Part shown: piece by piece, positions 16,551-24,980 of the stretch | Position numbering within the stretch: the first letter of the stretch is position 1 | Layout of the letters: every line of letters starts with the position of its first letter | Notes under the pieces: model-generated | The model's input: the letters and a program-made list of their open reading frames with translations, nothing else | The model's database searches: none | What the model was told of the DNA's origin: nothing | Translations under genes and position numbers: made by a program | DNA from: Lacrimispora sp. 210928-DFI.3.58 | GTDB taxonomy: Bacteria; Bacillota; Clostridia; Lachnospirales; Lachnospiraceae | Length of the DNA: 64,000 nucleotides | Assembly: GCF_020554865.1 (NCBI RefSeq) | Contig: NZ_JAJCIC010000018.1 | Coordinates: 27,927 to 91,926, forward strand | Direction of reading: 5' to 3'

Positions 16551-17693
16551 ATGGACAGAAATGATAGACAGGAAGAGGGATGGAAGCATTACCTGCGCCT
16601 TCTCATCAATATTGGGATACCTGGGGCGGGATGGCTTCTTTTGTGCCTGCTGGGACCAAAGCTTTTGGCATTTTTCATGCCCTTTGTGATCGGGTGGGTG
16701 CTTGCCATGATCGCGAATCCGCTGGTCCGTTTTCTGGAGAGGCGGCTCAGGCTTGTGAGAAAGCACAGCTCCCTGCTCATTGTGGCAGGAGCCCTGGCTC
16801 TTGTGATAGGGGTGATCTATCTTCTGGTATCCAGGAGCATTTCCATGCTGGGTGCATTTATCAGAGATCTGCCGGAGCTTTATGCCAGTATGGAGGCGGA
16901 TGTGATGAGGAGTATGGAACAGGCAGACCGCCTGCTCCTCTTTCTGCCGGATGATATTCAGAAGACCTGGTCGGATATGGGGAGCAATCTGGGCTCCTAT
17001 CTGAGCATGGCAGTGGAAAAGGCGGCTTCCCCGACAATGGAGGCGGCCGGGACAGTGGCAAAAAGTATTCCGGCCATGCTGGTATACTCCGTGGTGACGA
17101 TCCTGTCTGCCTATTTCTTTATTGTGGACAGAGAACCCATCATGGAATTTATCAGAGGACATATGCCGCAGTGGGCCCAGGGATATCAGCTTTACCTGAA
17201 ACGGGAGGTCTGCCGTCTGGTCAGCGGCTATTTTATGGCCCAGTTTAAGATCATGGGCGTGGTGTGGTTCATTCTCACAGCAGGCTTTCTGGTGCTGGGA
17301 GTGGGGTATGCGCCCTTGTGGGGCCTGCTGATCGCATTTCTGGATTTCCTGCCTGTGTTTGGGACGGGGACGGTACTGGTTCCATGGGGGATCATCAAGC
17401 TGTTGGGAGGAGAATACGCCTTTGCCGCAGGACTCCTGCTGCTCTATGTGCTGACCCAGGTGATCCGTCAGGTGGTGCAGCCGAAGCTGGTGGGGGATTC
17501 CATGGGCTTAAATCCGCTGCTGACCCTTTTTCTGCTTTACCTTGGCTTTAAAATGAACGGGATCGCAGGTATGATCCTGGCAGTGCCTTTGGGCATGTTT
17601 TTTATGAACCTGTACCACTATGGGGCATTTCGGAATATAACGGAGAATTTCCGGACCCTGGTCCGGGATATCAATGAGTTCCGCAGAAGGTAG
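16551..17693 (+). CDS. AI-2E family permease, YtvI-like (sporulation type)
   Basis: About 380 residues with paired hydrophobic segments near the start, a soluble middle region (about 105-165), then five to six more membrane segments. Family marks of AI-2E/PerM proteins (PF01594) are FMPFVIGWVLAMIANPLVRFLE, LLIAFLDFLPVFGTGTVLVPW and QPKLVGDSMGLNPLLTLFLLYLGFK. In spore formers the Lachnospiraceae copies are annotated as sporulation protein YtvI; function is not proven. The start is uncertain: ATG 16551 has GGGTGATC directly upstream, and an in-frame TTG at 16536 has GGGAG 6 bases before it. Confidence 0.82.
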   Translation: MDRNDRQEEGWKHYLRLLINIGIPGAGWLLLCLLGPKLLAFFMPFVIGWVLAMIANPLVRFLERRLRLVRKHSSLLIVAGALALVIGVIYLLVSRSISMLGAFIRDLPELYASMEADVMRSMEQADRLLLFLPDDIQKTWSDMGSNLGSYLSMAVEKAASPTMEAAGTVAKSIPAMLVYSVVTILSAYFFIVDREPIMEFIRGHMPQWAQGYQLYLKREVCRLVSGYFMAQFKIMGVVWFILTAGFLVLGVGYAPLWGLLIAFLDFLPVFGTGTVLVPWGIIKLLGGEYAFAAGLLLLYVLTQVIRQVVQPKLVGDSMGLNPLLTLFLLYLGFKMNGIAGMILAVPLGMFFMNLYHYGAFRNITENFRTLVRDINEFRRR

Positions 17694-17732
17694 AGAAAAT
17701 CAGGCGCATATAGGTTTTAGGAGAAGTGTACG

Positions 17733-19091
17733 ATGAAATTGGAAAATAACCTGGATACGGACCAGGTAAGAGGGCTGGTATGGAGGCTGGCATTTCCCTC
17801 CATGCTGGCTCAATTTGTCAGTGTGTTATATAGTATTGTGGATCGTATGTATATTGGAAATATCCCGGATACGGGGGCTTTGGCTCTGGCCGGGGCCGGA
17901 GTCTGCGGTCCGATCGTCACCCTGATTTCTTCCTTTGCAAGCTGGGTGGGAGTGGGAGGCGCGCCTCTCATGAGCATCCGACTGGGACAGAAAAATGAGA
18001 GGGCGGCTTACCAGATCGTGGCTAACTGCTTTGCACTCCTTGCAGGAATGGCAGTGTGCATCATGGCGGCAGCATATCTGTTCAAGGATCAGCTGCTTCG
18101 GTGGTTTGGTGCAAGCCAGTCCATTTTCCCCTATGCAGATGCGTATTTGAGCTGGTATCTTGTGGGGACGGTGTTTGCCCTTTTGTCAACAGGTATGAAC
18201 CAGTTTATCATCTGCCAGGGATATGCAAAAATGGGAATGCTGTCGGTGGTGATCGGGGCCGTATGCAATATTGCCCTTGATCCTGTGTTTATTTTTTATT
18301 TTCATATGGGAGTTAAGGGGGCAGCGGTTGCCACGGTGATCTCCCAGGCAGCTTCCTGTGCCTGCGTTCTGGGCTTCCTCTTTGGAAAGAGGCCCATTGT
18401 GCCAATTACCTTTGGGGGCTACAGGCGGAGGATCATGCTCCAGGTGCTTATGGTGGGGCTTTCCCCCTTTTTGATCATTGCATCTGACAGTGCGCTGATC
18501 ATTGTGATGAATATGGTGATCCGGCACTATGGCAGCACATCGAGAGGTGATATGCTGTTGGCCTGCAATACCATTGTCCAGAGCTTTATGCTGATGATCA
18601 CCATGCCGCTGGGAGGAATTACCGGAGGCACGCAGACTGTTCTGGGGTATAATTATGGTGCAAACAGGCCTGACAGGATACGGAAGGCGGAGAAGCACAT
18701 TGTTTTTCTGGGCCTTGGGTTTACGGCGGTCATGTTCCTGATCGCCAGATATGGTTCTGGGATGTTTGTGGGCCTGTTTACAAGGGATGAGGCCTATAGG
18801 GATATCAGTATGTGGGCGATCCGGGTGTGTACTCTGTGCATTGTGCCCCTGGCTGTCCAGTATACGATCGTAGACGGCTTTACGGGCATGGGGATCGCGA
18901 AGGTGGCAGTGAGCCTGTCCATGTTCCGTAAGCTTATCTATTTTATGGGAATGCTGGTGCTCCCGGCTGTGTTTGGCGTGGAGGCGGTATTTTTTGCGGA
19001 GCCTGTTTCCGATGGGATCGCCTGTATTTCTTCGTCGTTGACCTTTCTTCTGCTGAGCGGAAGGATATTGGGAGACGGAAGACGGCTTTAA
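17733..19091 (+). CDS. MATE family efflux transporter
   Basis: 452 residues with twelve predicted hydrophobic segments. N-terminal features FPSMLAQFVSVLYSIVDRMYIG and GVGGAPLMSIRLGQ, and the mirrored second half (MPLGGITGGTQTVLGYNYGA), are those of multidrug and toxin extrusion transporters, which export cationic compounds using a sodium or proton gradient. TTAGGAG lies upstream of the ATG. It sits 39 bases after the YtvI-like gene and 30 bases before DUF523, so the row hisC to L,D-transpeptidase may be read together. Confidence 0.9.
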   Translation: MKLENNLDTDQVRGLVWRLAFPSMLAQFVSVLYSIVDRMYIGNIPDTGALALAGAGVCGPIVTLISSFASWVGVGGAPLMSIRLGQKNERAAYQIVANCFALLAGMAVCIMAAAYLFKDQLLRWFGASQSIFPYADAYLSWYLVGTVFALLSTGMNQFIICQGYAKMGMLSVVIGAVCNIALDPVFIFYFHMGVKGAAVATVISQAASCACVLGFLFGKRPIVPITFGGYRRRIMLQVLMVGLSPFLIIASDSALIIVMNMVIRHYGSTSRGDMLLACNTIVQSFMLMITMPLGGITGGTQTVLGYNYGANRPDRIRKAEKHIVFLGLGFTAVMFLIARYGSGMFVGLFTRDEAYRDISMWAIRVCTLCIVPLAVQYTIVDGFTGMGIAKVAVSLSMFRKLIYFMGMLVLPAVFGVEAVFFAEPVSDGIACISSSLTFLLLSGRILGDGRRL

Positions 19092-19121
19092 CTTTGATAC
19101 ATAATAATGAAGGAGCGGAAT

Positions 19122-19574
19122 ATGAATATATTGGTTAGCGCCTGCCTGTTGGGCGTGGAGTGCAGATACAGCGGGGATGGAGCAGTGGCTCCTGGGATAA
19201 AGGAACTTCTGGGCCATTACAGCCTGATCCCTGTGTGCCCTGAGATCATGGGAGGTCTGGCTACCCCCAGGACGCCTGCGGAGAGACAGGGGAACCGAGT
19301 GGTTACAAGGGATGGCGAGGATGTGACGGCTGCCTATGAAAGGGGAGCGAGGGAGGTCCTGAAGCTGGCAAGGCTTCTTGGCTGTCAGGCAGCCATTTTG
19401 AAGGAGCGCAGTCCATCCTGCGGCCGGGGACGGATCTATGACGGGACATTTTCCGGGATCCTGACAGATGGGAACGGAGTGTGCGCAGAATTGTTGGAAT
19501 CAGAGGGCGTAAAGGTATATGGAGAGAGCCGGATCGCACAGCTTCTGGAGGAAGCGGAAAGGCAGAAAGCATGA
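19122..19574 (+). CDS. DUF523 (YbbK-like) protein
   Basis: 150 residues. The whole protein matches the DUF523 family: ILVSACLLGVECRYSG at the N-terminus, VCPEIMGGLATPR, and LKERSPSCGRGRIYDG with conserved cysteines. The family has no established function; the conserved cysteines suggest metal or thiol chemistry. AAGGAG 6 bases before ATG 19122 supports this start over an ATG at 19107. The TGA overlaps the next ATG by 4 bases, giving translational coupling. Confidence 0.9.
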   Translation: MNILVSACLLGVECRYSGDGAVAPGIKELLGHYSLIPVCPEIMGGLATPRTPAERQGNRVVTRDGEDVTAAYERGAREVLKLARLLGCQAAILKERSPSCGRGRIYDGTFSGILTDGNGVCAELLESEGVKVYGESRIAQLLEEAERQKA

Positions 19575-21550
19575 GTGAGAACGAGAAGCAGCGTGTACCC
19601 AGGAGCAGAAGCCGTTTGGCATTCCAGGAGCGGAAGCAGGAGCAGAAAAAGAGGGCGCAGGCGGCCGCAGTAATCGGACTGTTTGCAGCGGCCCTGTGTA
19701 TCGGTCTTTATGTGTATAAGGCTCAGGGCTTTTCCGATACCTACCTTCCCCACACAGTAGTCAATGGAATCGAGGTGTCGGGAAAGACGGCAGAGGAGGT
19801 AAAGTCCCTGATCGGCCAGGGGGTGAAGGAGTACCGCCTGGAGCTTGCTTTAAGAGGCGGGGAGAAGGAAACGCTGACAGGAGAGGAGATCGGGCTTCAC
19901 ACGGTATTTGACGGGAGCCTGGAGGAGATCATCCACCAGCAGAATCCCTATGCCTGGCCCAGATATCTCCTAAAAGGGCCGGATTATGATATCCGGACCA
20001 TGATCGACTATGATGGGGAAATGTTAAGGGAGCGGATCAAAAATCTGTCCTGTATGGATGGGGAGACGGCTGTGCCTCCTGCAGATGCCTATCTGTCCGA
20101 TTATATCCAGGGCCAAGGCTATGTCATTGTCCCTGAGGAGGAAGGAAATACGCTCAATGAAGGGCTGGTAGAGCAGGCTGTGGTCAGGGGAGTAAAGGAT
20201 CTTTCAGCGACTGTGGATCTGGAGCAGGAGGGCTGCTATCTGGAGCCCGCTGTCCGGTCTGAGGACGAAGGGCTGAGGGCGGCAAGAGACGCCAGAAACC
20301 ATTATGTAAATGCCGTCATCACTTATATATTTGGAAGCAGCAGGGAGGTGCTGGACGGAAGCAGGATCCACCAGTGGCTGATAACAGAGGGAGGACAGGT
20401 GAGCCTGGATGATTCCCGGATTTCAGAATATGTGAAGGAGCTTGCTGCAAAGTACAACACGGCGTACAAAAAAAGGAGCTTTCGGACCAGCTATGGGCAG
20501 AGCGTTGAGGTCAGCGGAGTTTACGGCTGGCGCATCGATCAGGCAGAGGAGGCAAAGGCTCTAAAAGCAGCCCTGGAGGCAGGAGAGAGCAGTGAGCGTG
20601 AGCCTGTATATGCCCAGAAGGCAGCCAGCCATGACGGGAATGACTACGGGACCACCTATGCGGAGGTGAATCTGACTGCCCAACACCTGTTTTTCTATAA
20701 AGACGGAGAGAAGATACTGGAATCTGATTTTGTATCAGGTAATGTATCAAGGGGGCACACAACGCCGCCTGGCCTTTTCAGCCTTACATATAAACAGAGG
20801 GATGCAGTTCTGAGGGGAGAGGGCTACGCCACTCCTGTCAAGTTTTGGATGCCCTTTAACGGCGGTATCGGATTCCATGATGCCAGCTGGCGTTCCTCCT
20901 TTGGAGGCTCGATCTATAAGACCAGTGGTTCCCATGGCTGCATCAATATGCCCTATGAGGCCGCAAAAACCCTGTTTGAACATGTATACGCAGGAATGCC
21001 TGTTATCTGCTATAATCTGTCCGGGACAGAAAGCGGAAAGGCAAGCCAGGCATCGGGAAAGGCCTCTGCGGGTACAGGGGCAGGAAAAACATCCCAGAGC
21101 GGGGCACAGCCCGCTTCTTCCGTGCCGCAGCCCGCGGCTCCTCAGGGAGGCCAGGCAGCACAGCCCACAGCGCCTGCCGCGCAGCCTGCAGTGCCGGAGG
21201 GAGGCCAGCAGGTCCAGCCGGCAGCTCCGGTAGTCCAGCCGGCAGGTTCAGGCGGTCAGACAGGAGCTTTGGGAACCCAGCCTGGGGCTGCTGAGGGAGG
21301 ACAGGCGGCCGGACCAGGCGTGACAGGTGCTGTACAGGGAAGCCAGCAGGTTGAACCTGCTAAGCCGGAGGAGACCCAGCCATCATCGCAGCCATCAGAA
21401 GGCTCCGGGGGCCAGGCTTCCGGTGTGCTGACTCCCGGTGTGACCATTGCTCCTGTGGATAATTCAAAGGCTTCCAATGGACCTGGCAGCTACGGTCCGG
21501 CCTTCCAAAATTCCGGTCCAACGGAAAAAGCAGGTCCCGGAGTACCGTAA
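19571..21550 (+). CDS. membrane-anchored L,D-transpeptidase (YkuD) with low-complexity tail
   Basis: 659 residues: a short cytoplasmic Arg/Lys-rich region, one membrane segment (about 34-55), PG-binding-4-like repeats (about 65-330), then a YkuD domain (about 360-480). The catalytic motif is H-x(n)-SHGCINMP with Cys457. It should link peptidoglycan stems in a 3-3 manner outside the membrane. About 175 Pro/Ala/Gln/Gly/Ser residues follow, with repeated QPAAP/GGQ units, probably a wall-spanning linker. Start: ATG 19571 overlaps the DUF523 stop, and an AGGAAGCG site lies upstream. The combination of PG-binding-4 repeats with YkuD is typical of Clostridia. Confidence 0.9.
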   Translation: MSENEKQRVPRSRSRLAFQERKQEQKKRAQAAAVIGLFAAALCIGLYVYKAQGFSDTYLPHTVVNGIEVSGKTAEEVKSLIGQGVKEYRLELALRGGEKETLTGEEIGLHTVFDGSLEEIIHQQNPYAWPRYLLKGPDYDIRTMIDYDGEMLRERIKNLSCMDGETAVPPADAYLSDYIQGQGYVIVPEEEGNTLNEGLVEQAVVRGVKDLSATVDLEQEGCYLEPAVRSEDEGLRAARDARNHYVNAVITYIFGSSREVLDGSRIHQWLITEGGQVSLDDSRISEYVKELAAKYNTAYKKRSFRTSYGQSVEVSGVYGWRIDQAEEAKALKAALEAGESSEREPVYAQKAASHDGNDYGTTYAEVNLTAQHLFFYKDGEKILESDFVSGNVSRGHTTPPGLFSLTYKQRDAVLRGEGYATPVKFWMPFNGGIGFHDASWRSSFGGSIYKTSGSHGCINMPYEAAKTLFEHVYAGMPVICYNLSGTESGKASQASGKASAGTGAGKTSQSGAQPASSVPQPAAPQGGQAAQPTAPAAQPAVPEGGQQVQPAAPVVQPAGSGGQTGALGTQPGAAEGGQAAGPGVTGAVQGSQQVEPAKPEETQPSSQPSEGSGGQASGVLTPGVTIAPVDNSKASNGPGSYGPAFQNSGPTEKAGPGVP

Positions 21551-21619
21551 AAAAGCCGCCGTTTTTGGAGAAAAATGGAATATTAGGAAGGAAAAAGGCT
21601 GGTTTTTGCTGTGATTTTG

Positions 21620-21648
21620 TTGACAAACCGGGAAAAGCATCATATAAT
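21620..21648 (+). promoter_or_regulatory. consensus sigma-A promoter for DUF6465 gene
   Basis: TTGACA (21620-21625), 17-base spacer, TATAAT (21643-21648): a perfect consensus, predicting high expression. Confidence 0.85.
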
Positions 21649-21726
21649 GCCTTTATTGCATCTGGGGATTTACATAAAGTTTAGATACATATATTTATAG
21701 TAAGAATGTCAGGGAGGACATGGATT

Positions 21727-22233
21727 ATGACAGAAGTGAAAAAGGAAGCGGAGGCAGTTGTCCAGGCTGAAGTAAAGGCAGCTGCACCAGTGGAAAAAGA
21801 GACAAAGACAGCAAAGAAGACAACAGCGAAGAAGACCACAGCAAAGAAGGCTGCAGAGCCAAAGGAAGCTGCGGAGAAGAAGCCAGCGGCAAGGAAGACC
21901 ACAGCAAAGAAGGCCGCAGAGCCAAAGGAAGCTGCAGAGAAGAAGCCAGCAGCAAAGAAGGCTGCAGAGCCAAAGGCAGCAGCAGAAAAGAAGCCGGCAG
22001 CAAAGAGGACTACAGCAAAGAAGGCTGCGGAGCCGAAGGCAGCTGTGCATTTCCAGTTTGAGGGAAAGGACATTGTTGCAAGGGATGTGCTTGATAAGGC
22101 TGTAAAGGCATATCAGGAGGCACATGAAGGTGCAGAGGTGAAGGAGATCGAGCTGTACATTGTAGCCAGCGAGGGAGCCGCTTATTACGTAGTAAACGGC
22201 GAGGCATCTGATGACTACAAGATCATCCTGTAA
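21727..22233 (+). CDS. Lys/Ala-repeat protein with C-terminal DUF6465-type domain
   Basis: 168 residues. Residues about 25-110 are Lys/Ala/Glu/Pro/Thr repeats resembling histone H1 tails, including two near-identical 21-residue units starting KTTAKKAAEPKEAAEKKPAA. The last ~60 residues form a compact domain (FQFEGKDIVARDVLDKAVKAYQ...YYVVNGEASDDYKIIL) found in Lachnospiraceae as DUF6465. The basic repeat suggests nucleic-acid binding; nothing else supports a function. The consensus promoter and AGGGAGGA site imply an abundant protein. ATG 21727 is chosen over 21706 because the ribosome site lies between them. Confidence 0.8.
   Translation: MTEVKKEAEAVVQAEVKAAAPVEKETKTAKKTTAKKTTAKKAAEPKEAAEKKPAARKTTAKKAAEPKEAAEKKPAAKKAAEPKAAAEKKPAAKRTTAKKAAEPKAAVHFQFEGKDIVARDVLDKAVKAYQEAHEGAEVKEIELYIVASEGAAYYVVNGEASDDYKIIL
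21832..21957 (+). repeat. two 63-bp coding repeats
   Basis: 21832-21894 and 21895-21957 differ at only a few bases and encode the KTTAKKAAEPKEAAEKKPAA unit. Partial copies continue to about 22040. Slippage or recombination could change the copy number. Confidence 0.8.
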
Positions 22234-22314
22234 GGCTGTAGGTGCCCTGTCTCACGAAACATGAACGAGACAAGACACTCGCATCTGCCGGAAAGAGATT
22301 TTCAAACATGTTTT

Positions 22315-22369
22315 AAAAAAGGAAGCACATGGGGCTGCTGTATCGGATGGATGCAGCAGCCTTCCTTTT
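22315..22369 (+). terminator. intrinsic terminator after DUF6465 gene
   Basis: AAGGAAG (22319-22325) and GGCTGCTG (22333-22340) pair with CAGCAGCC (22354-22361) and CTTCCTTTT (22361-22369). Confidence 0.7.
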
Positions 22370-22410
22370 CTCTGTCATGTAACAAGGTAAAAGAGCGCAA
22401 GGAGGAAGGT

Positions 22411-23901
22411 ATGACACAGCTGCCGGAGGGCTTTAAGAAGCGGATGAGAGAACTGCTGGGGGAGGAATATGAGGCATTTGCCGCCAGCTATGAAAAGGAG
22501 CGTGTCCAGGGACTGCGGTTTAACAGCCTGAAGACGGCAAAGGGCCGTGAGGAAGGCTGGGAGACGGGGCTGGGAGCAGATATGGCGGACGTTGTCCGTG
22601 AGCGGGAAGGGCTGACCCTAAAGCATATTCCGTGGGTAAAGGAAGGGTATTATTACGGATCAGGCAGCAGGCCGGGCAAGCATCCCTTTCATGAGGCAGG
22701 CTTGTATTATATCCAGGAGCCCAGCGCGATGGCAGTGGCAGAGCTTTTAGATCCTGTGCCGGGAGAGCTGGTCCTGGATCTCTGCGCAGCTCCCGGCGGC
22801 AAGTCCAGCCATATTGCATCCAGGCTAAAGGGCAGAGGACTTCTCGTCTCCAACGAGATCCATCCCACCAGGGCTAAGATATTGTCTCAGAACATGGAGC
22901 GTATGGGTGCCGTTAATGTGGTTGTGACAAATGAGGATCCCCGGCGTCTTTCCGGGCGCTTTGAGGAGTTTTTCCACAAGATCATTGTTGACGCTCCCTG
23001 TTCCGGCGAAGGGATGTTCCGCAAGGATGAGGAGGCCAGAAATGAGTGGAGCGAAGAGCATGTGAGGATGTGCGCTGACAGACAGACGGAGATCCTGGAT
23101 CGTGCAGCCCGGATGCTGCGGCCGGGAGGGAGGCTGGTATATTCTACATGCACCTTTGCCCCGGAGGAGAATGAGGGGACGATCCTAACATTTTTAATGG
23201 AGCACAAAGATTTTTATCTGGAGAAGGTACCTGCATATGAGGGATTTCTGGAGGGACGGCCGGACTGGGCCTCCTACAAAAGGCAGCTTCCCTGCAGCAC
23301 AGAGGAGATCCGGGACTTCCATCTGGAGCATACTCTGCGCATCATGCCTCACAGGCTGGAGGGAGAAGGGCATTTTATTGCAGTGTTAAGAAAAAAGGAA
23401 GGGGATGTCAGGGAGCAGAAGAGAAAGGAACCCGCCTATCTTGACAAGAAAAAGGAGAAGGAATGCATGAAGTCTCTGGAACAGTTCCTGAGCGATACCT
23501 TACAGTCCCCGGAGAACTACCGGAAGCGGAAGGAATATGTGATGTTCGGAGATCAGTTATATCTTCTTCCAGCCCAGATGCCGGATATGAAAGGTCTTAA
23601 GGTACTGCGGCCCGGCCTCCACATGGGAACTCTCCTGAAAAACAGGTTTGAGCCCTCCCACGCCCTGGCCCTGGCACTGCTGCCGGGAGAGGCAAAGGGA
23701 TCTTATGAAATGTCTGCAGATTCAGAAGCTGTCATCCGCTATCTGAAGGGAGAAGCTCTTCCCTGTGAGCCTGAAAGGCTTCACGGCAAGGAAAAGGGCT
23801 GGGTGCTGGTGTGCGTGGATGGAATCAGCCTGGGCTGGTGTAAGCTGGCAGGAGGCATTTTAAAGAACCACTATCCCAAGGGACTGCGGTGGAAGGGATA
23901 G
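22411..23901 (+). CDS. RsmF/NOL1-type rRNA cytosine-C5 methyltransferase
   Basis: 496 residues. The catalytic core has the SAM site LDLCAAPGGKSSHIASRL, VVTNED, and the two active cysteines in DAPCSGEGMFRK and STCTFAPEENE. This is the NSUN/RsmB/RsmF class that methylates cytosine in rRNA or tRNA. The last ~120 residues match the RsmF C-terminal ferredoxin-like and PUA-like regions (PGLHMGTLLKNRFEPSHALA). The ATG at 22411 has GGAGGAAGGT directly upstream; the 50-codon extension covers the preceding terminator. A mobile element (23903-24077) begins just after the stop codon. Confidence 0.9.
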   Translation: MTQLPEGFKKRMRELLGEEYEAFAASYEKERVQGLRFNSLKTAKGREEGWETGLGADMADVVREREGLTLKHIPWVKEGYYYGSGSRPGKHPFHEAGLYYIQEPSAMAVAELLDPVPGELVLDLCAAPGGKSSHIASRLKGRGLLVSNEIHPTRAKILSQNMERMGAVNVVVTNEDPRRLSGRFEEFFHKIIVDAPCSGEGMFRKDEEARNEWSEEHVRMCADRQTEILDRAARMLRPGGRLVYSTCTFAPEENEGTILTFLMEHKDFYLEKVPAYEGFLEGRPDWASYKRQLPCSTEEIRDFHLEHTLRIMPHRLEGEGHFIAVLRKKEGDVREQKRKEPAYLDKKKEKECMKSLEQFLSDTLQSPENYRKRKEYVMFGDQLYLLPAQMPDMKGLKVLRPGLHMGTLLKNRFEPSHALALALLPGEAKGSYEMSADSEAVIRYLKGEALPCEPERLHGKEKGWVLVCVDGISLGWCKLAGGILKNHYPKGLRWKG

Positions 23902-23902
23902 A

Positions 23903-24077
23903 GGTACTGTTCACGGCCGATATCCCGCGAGGTGTTTTTTGTGAGTGAAGCGCAGCAAAAGTCACAAAAAACCCGAGGGTTGCGGCGCCAAACCGCGTTT
24001 TTTGCGGTTTGTGTGCATCGCGGAGCGCGTTATTGCTCACAGAACGGCTGCTTTTTAGCCGGGCTGTGAACAGTAAC
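23903..24077. mobile_element. miniature GTAAC-ended element E (175 bp) with 7/8 target duplication
   Basis: Ends GGTACTGTTCAC (23903-23914) and GTGAACAGTAAC (24066-24077) are inverted repeats matching at 11 of 12. The flanks GGGATAGA (23895-23902) and GGGATAGG (24078-24085) match at 7 of 8, as expected of an 8-bp target duplication. The body folds into hairpins, including GTTTTTTGTGA/TCACAAAAAAC (23934-23971) and AAACCGC/GCGGTTT. No transposase is encoded. The right end overlaps the last codons of the RluA-type gene. Confidence 0.7.
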
Positions 24078-24980
24078 GGGATAGGAGGAAAGGCAGAGCC
24101 GTTCCATATCCTCAGGCAGCCGGGCGGTGAAAACCAAAGGCAGTCCGGTGAGCGGATGGACAAACTCCAGCTTATAAGAGTGAAGCGGCTGCCTTCCGAT
24201 CAGGCGGTAGTCGGGATTGTATAAGAAATCGCCGGGCAGGGGGTAACCGATGGAGGCCATATGGACGCGTATCTGGTGTGTGCGTCCTGTCTCCAGGCGC
24301 AGGCTTACCAGTGAAAGGTCATTTTCCGGGTGATAGGAAAGGCGTTTATAGTGAGTCACAGCCCTTTCTCCATGCTCCTCATCCACGTGGCGCTCGATGG
24401 TGGAGCCCTCCACCCGCCCGATAGGGCGGTCAATGGTCCCGGCTTCCGGGATCCTGCCGCAGACAAGGGCCAGGTATTCGCGCCTGATCAGCCGCTTCAC
24501 CATCTGGTCGGAGAGAATACAGGCGCTGAGCATATGCTTTGCCAGGACAAGGAGGCCTGTGGTGTCACGGTCAAGGCGGTTGATGGCCCTGTAGACAAAG
24601 GGCTCCCCCTTCTGCCGGTAATACCAGGCAACGGCATTGGCCAGCGTGTTGTCAAAATGGCCCTGGGAGGGATGAATGGGAACTCCGGCATCCTTGTTGA
24701 TCACCAGGATGTCTTCGTCCTCATAGACGATCGAGAGGGGAAGGGGCACCGGAAGGATCGTTTGGGAGTCCCCGTCCTCTGTGAGAAGGACAGTTAAGAC
24801 CTCCCCTTCTATCAGGCGTCGGTTGGAGAAAATGGGCTCTCCGCCCATGGTAAGGCCGAAGGGGGTATTCTTTAGATGGATCAGGAGGCGGTGGGAATAT
24901 CCCTTGCTTTTTAAAAACTGCAGGGCCGTCATACCTGCCTCCTGCCCGGTAATGGTATAGTTGATCTGTCGTTTGATCAT
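24030..24980 (-). CDS. RluA-type RNA pseudouridine synthase
   Basis: 316 residues. The catalytic core contains NRLDRDTTGLLVLAK with the essential Asp, plus LVCGRI, ETGRTHQIRVHMASIGYPLPGD and LHSYKLEFVHPLTG, all typical of RluA/RluC/RluD. It isomerises uridines in rRNA or tRNA; an N-terminal S4-like region (residues 1-75) probably binds RNA. Its ATG overlaps the stop of the upstream polymerase gene by 4 bases, so the two are cotranslated. The last ~16 codons lie within mobile element E, so the present C-terminus was probably created by that insertion. Confidence 0.92.
   Translation of the reverse strand: MIKRQINYTITGQEAGMTALQFLKSKGYSHRLLIHLKNTPFGLTMGGEPIFSNRRLIEGEVLTVLLTEDGDSQTILPVPLPLSIVYEDEDILVINKDAGVPIHPSQGHFDNTLANAVAWYYRQKGEPFVYRAINRLDRDTTGLLVLAKHMLSACILSDQMVKRLIRREYLALVCGRIPEAGTIDRPIGRVEGSTIERHVDEEHGERAVTHYKRLSYHPENDLSLVSLRLETGRTHQIRVHMASIGYPLPGDFLYNPDYRLIGRQPLHSYKLEFVHPLTGLPLVFTARLPEDMERLCLSSYPVTVHSPAKKQPFCEQ

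Noticed and set aside
18186..19217. 343-codon minus-strand frame opposite the MATE gene
   Set aside because: The translation is His/Gln/Arg-rich without any domain and lies across two well-supported plus-strand genes.
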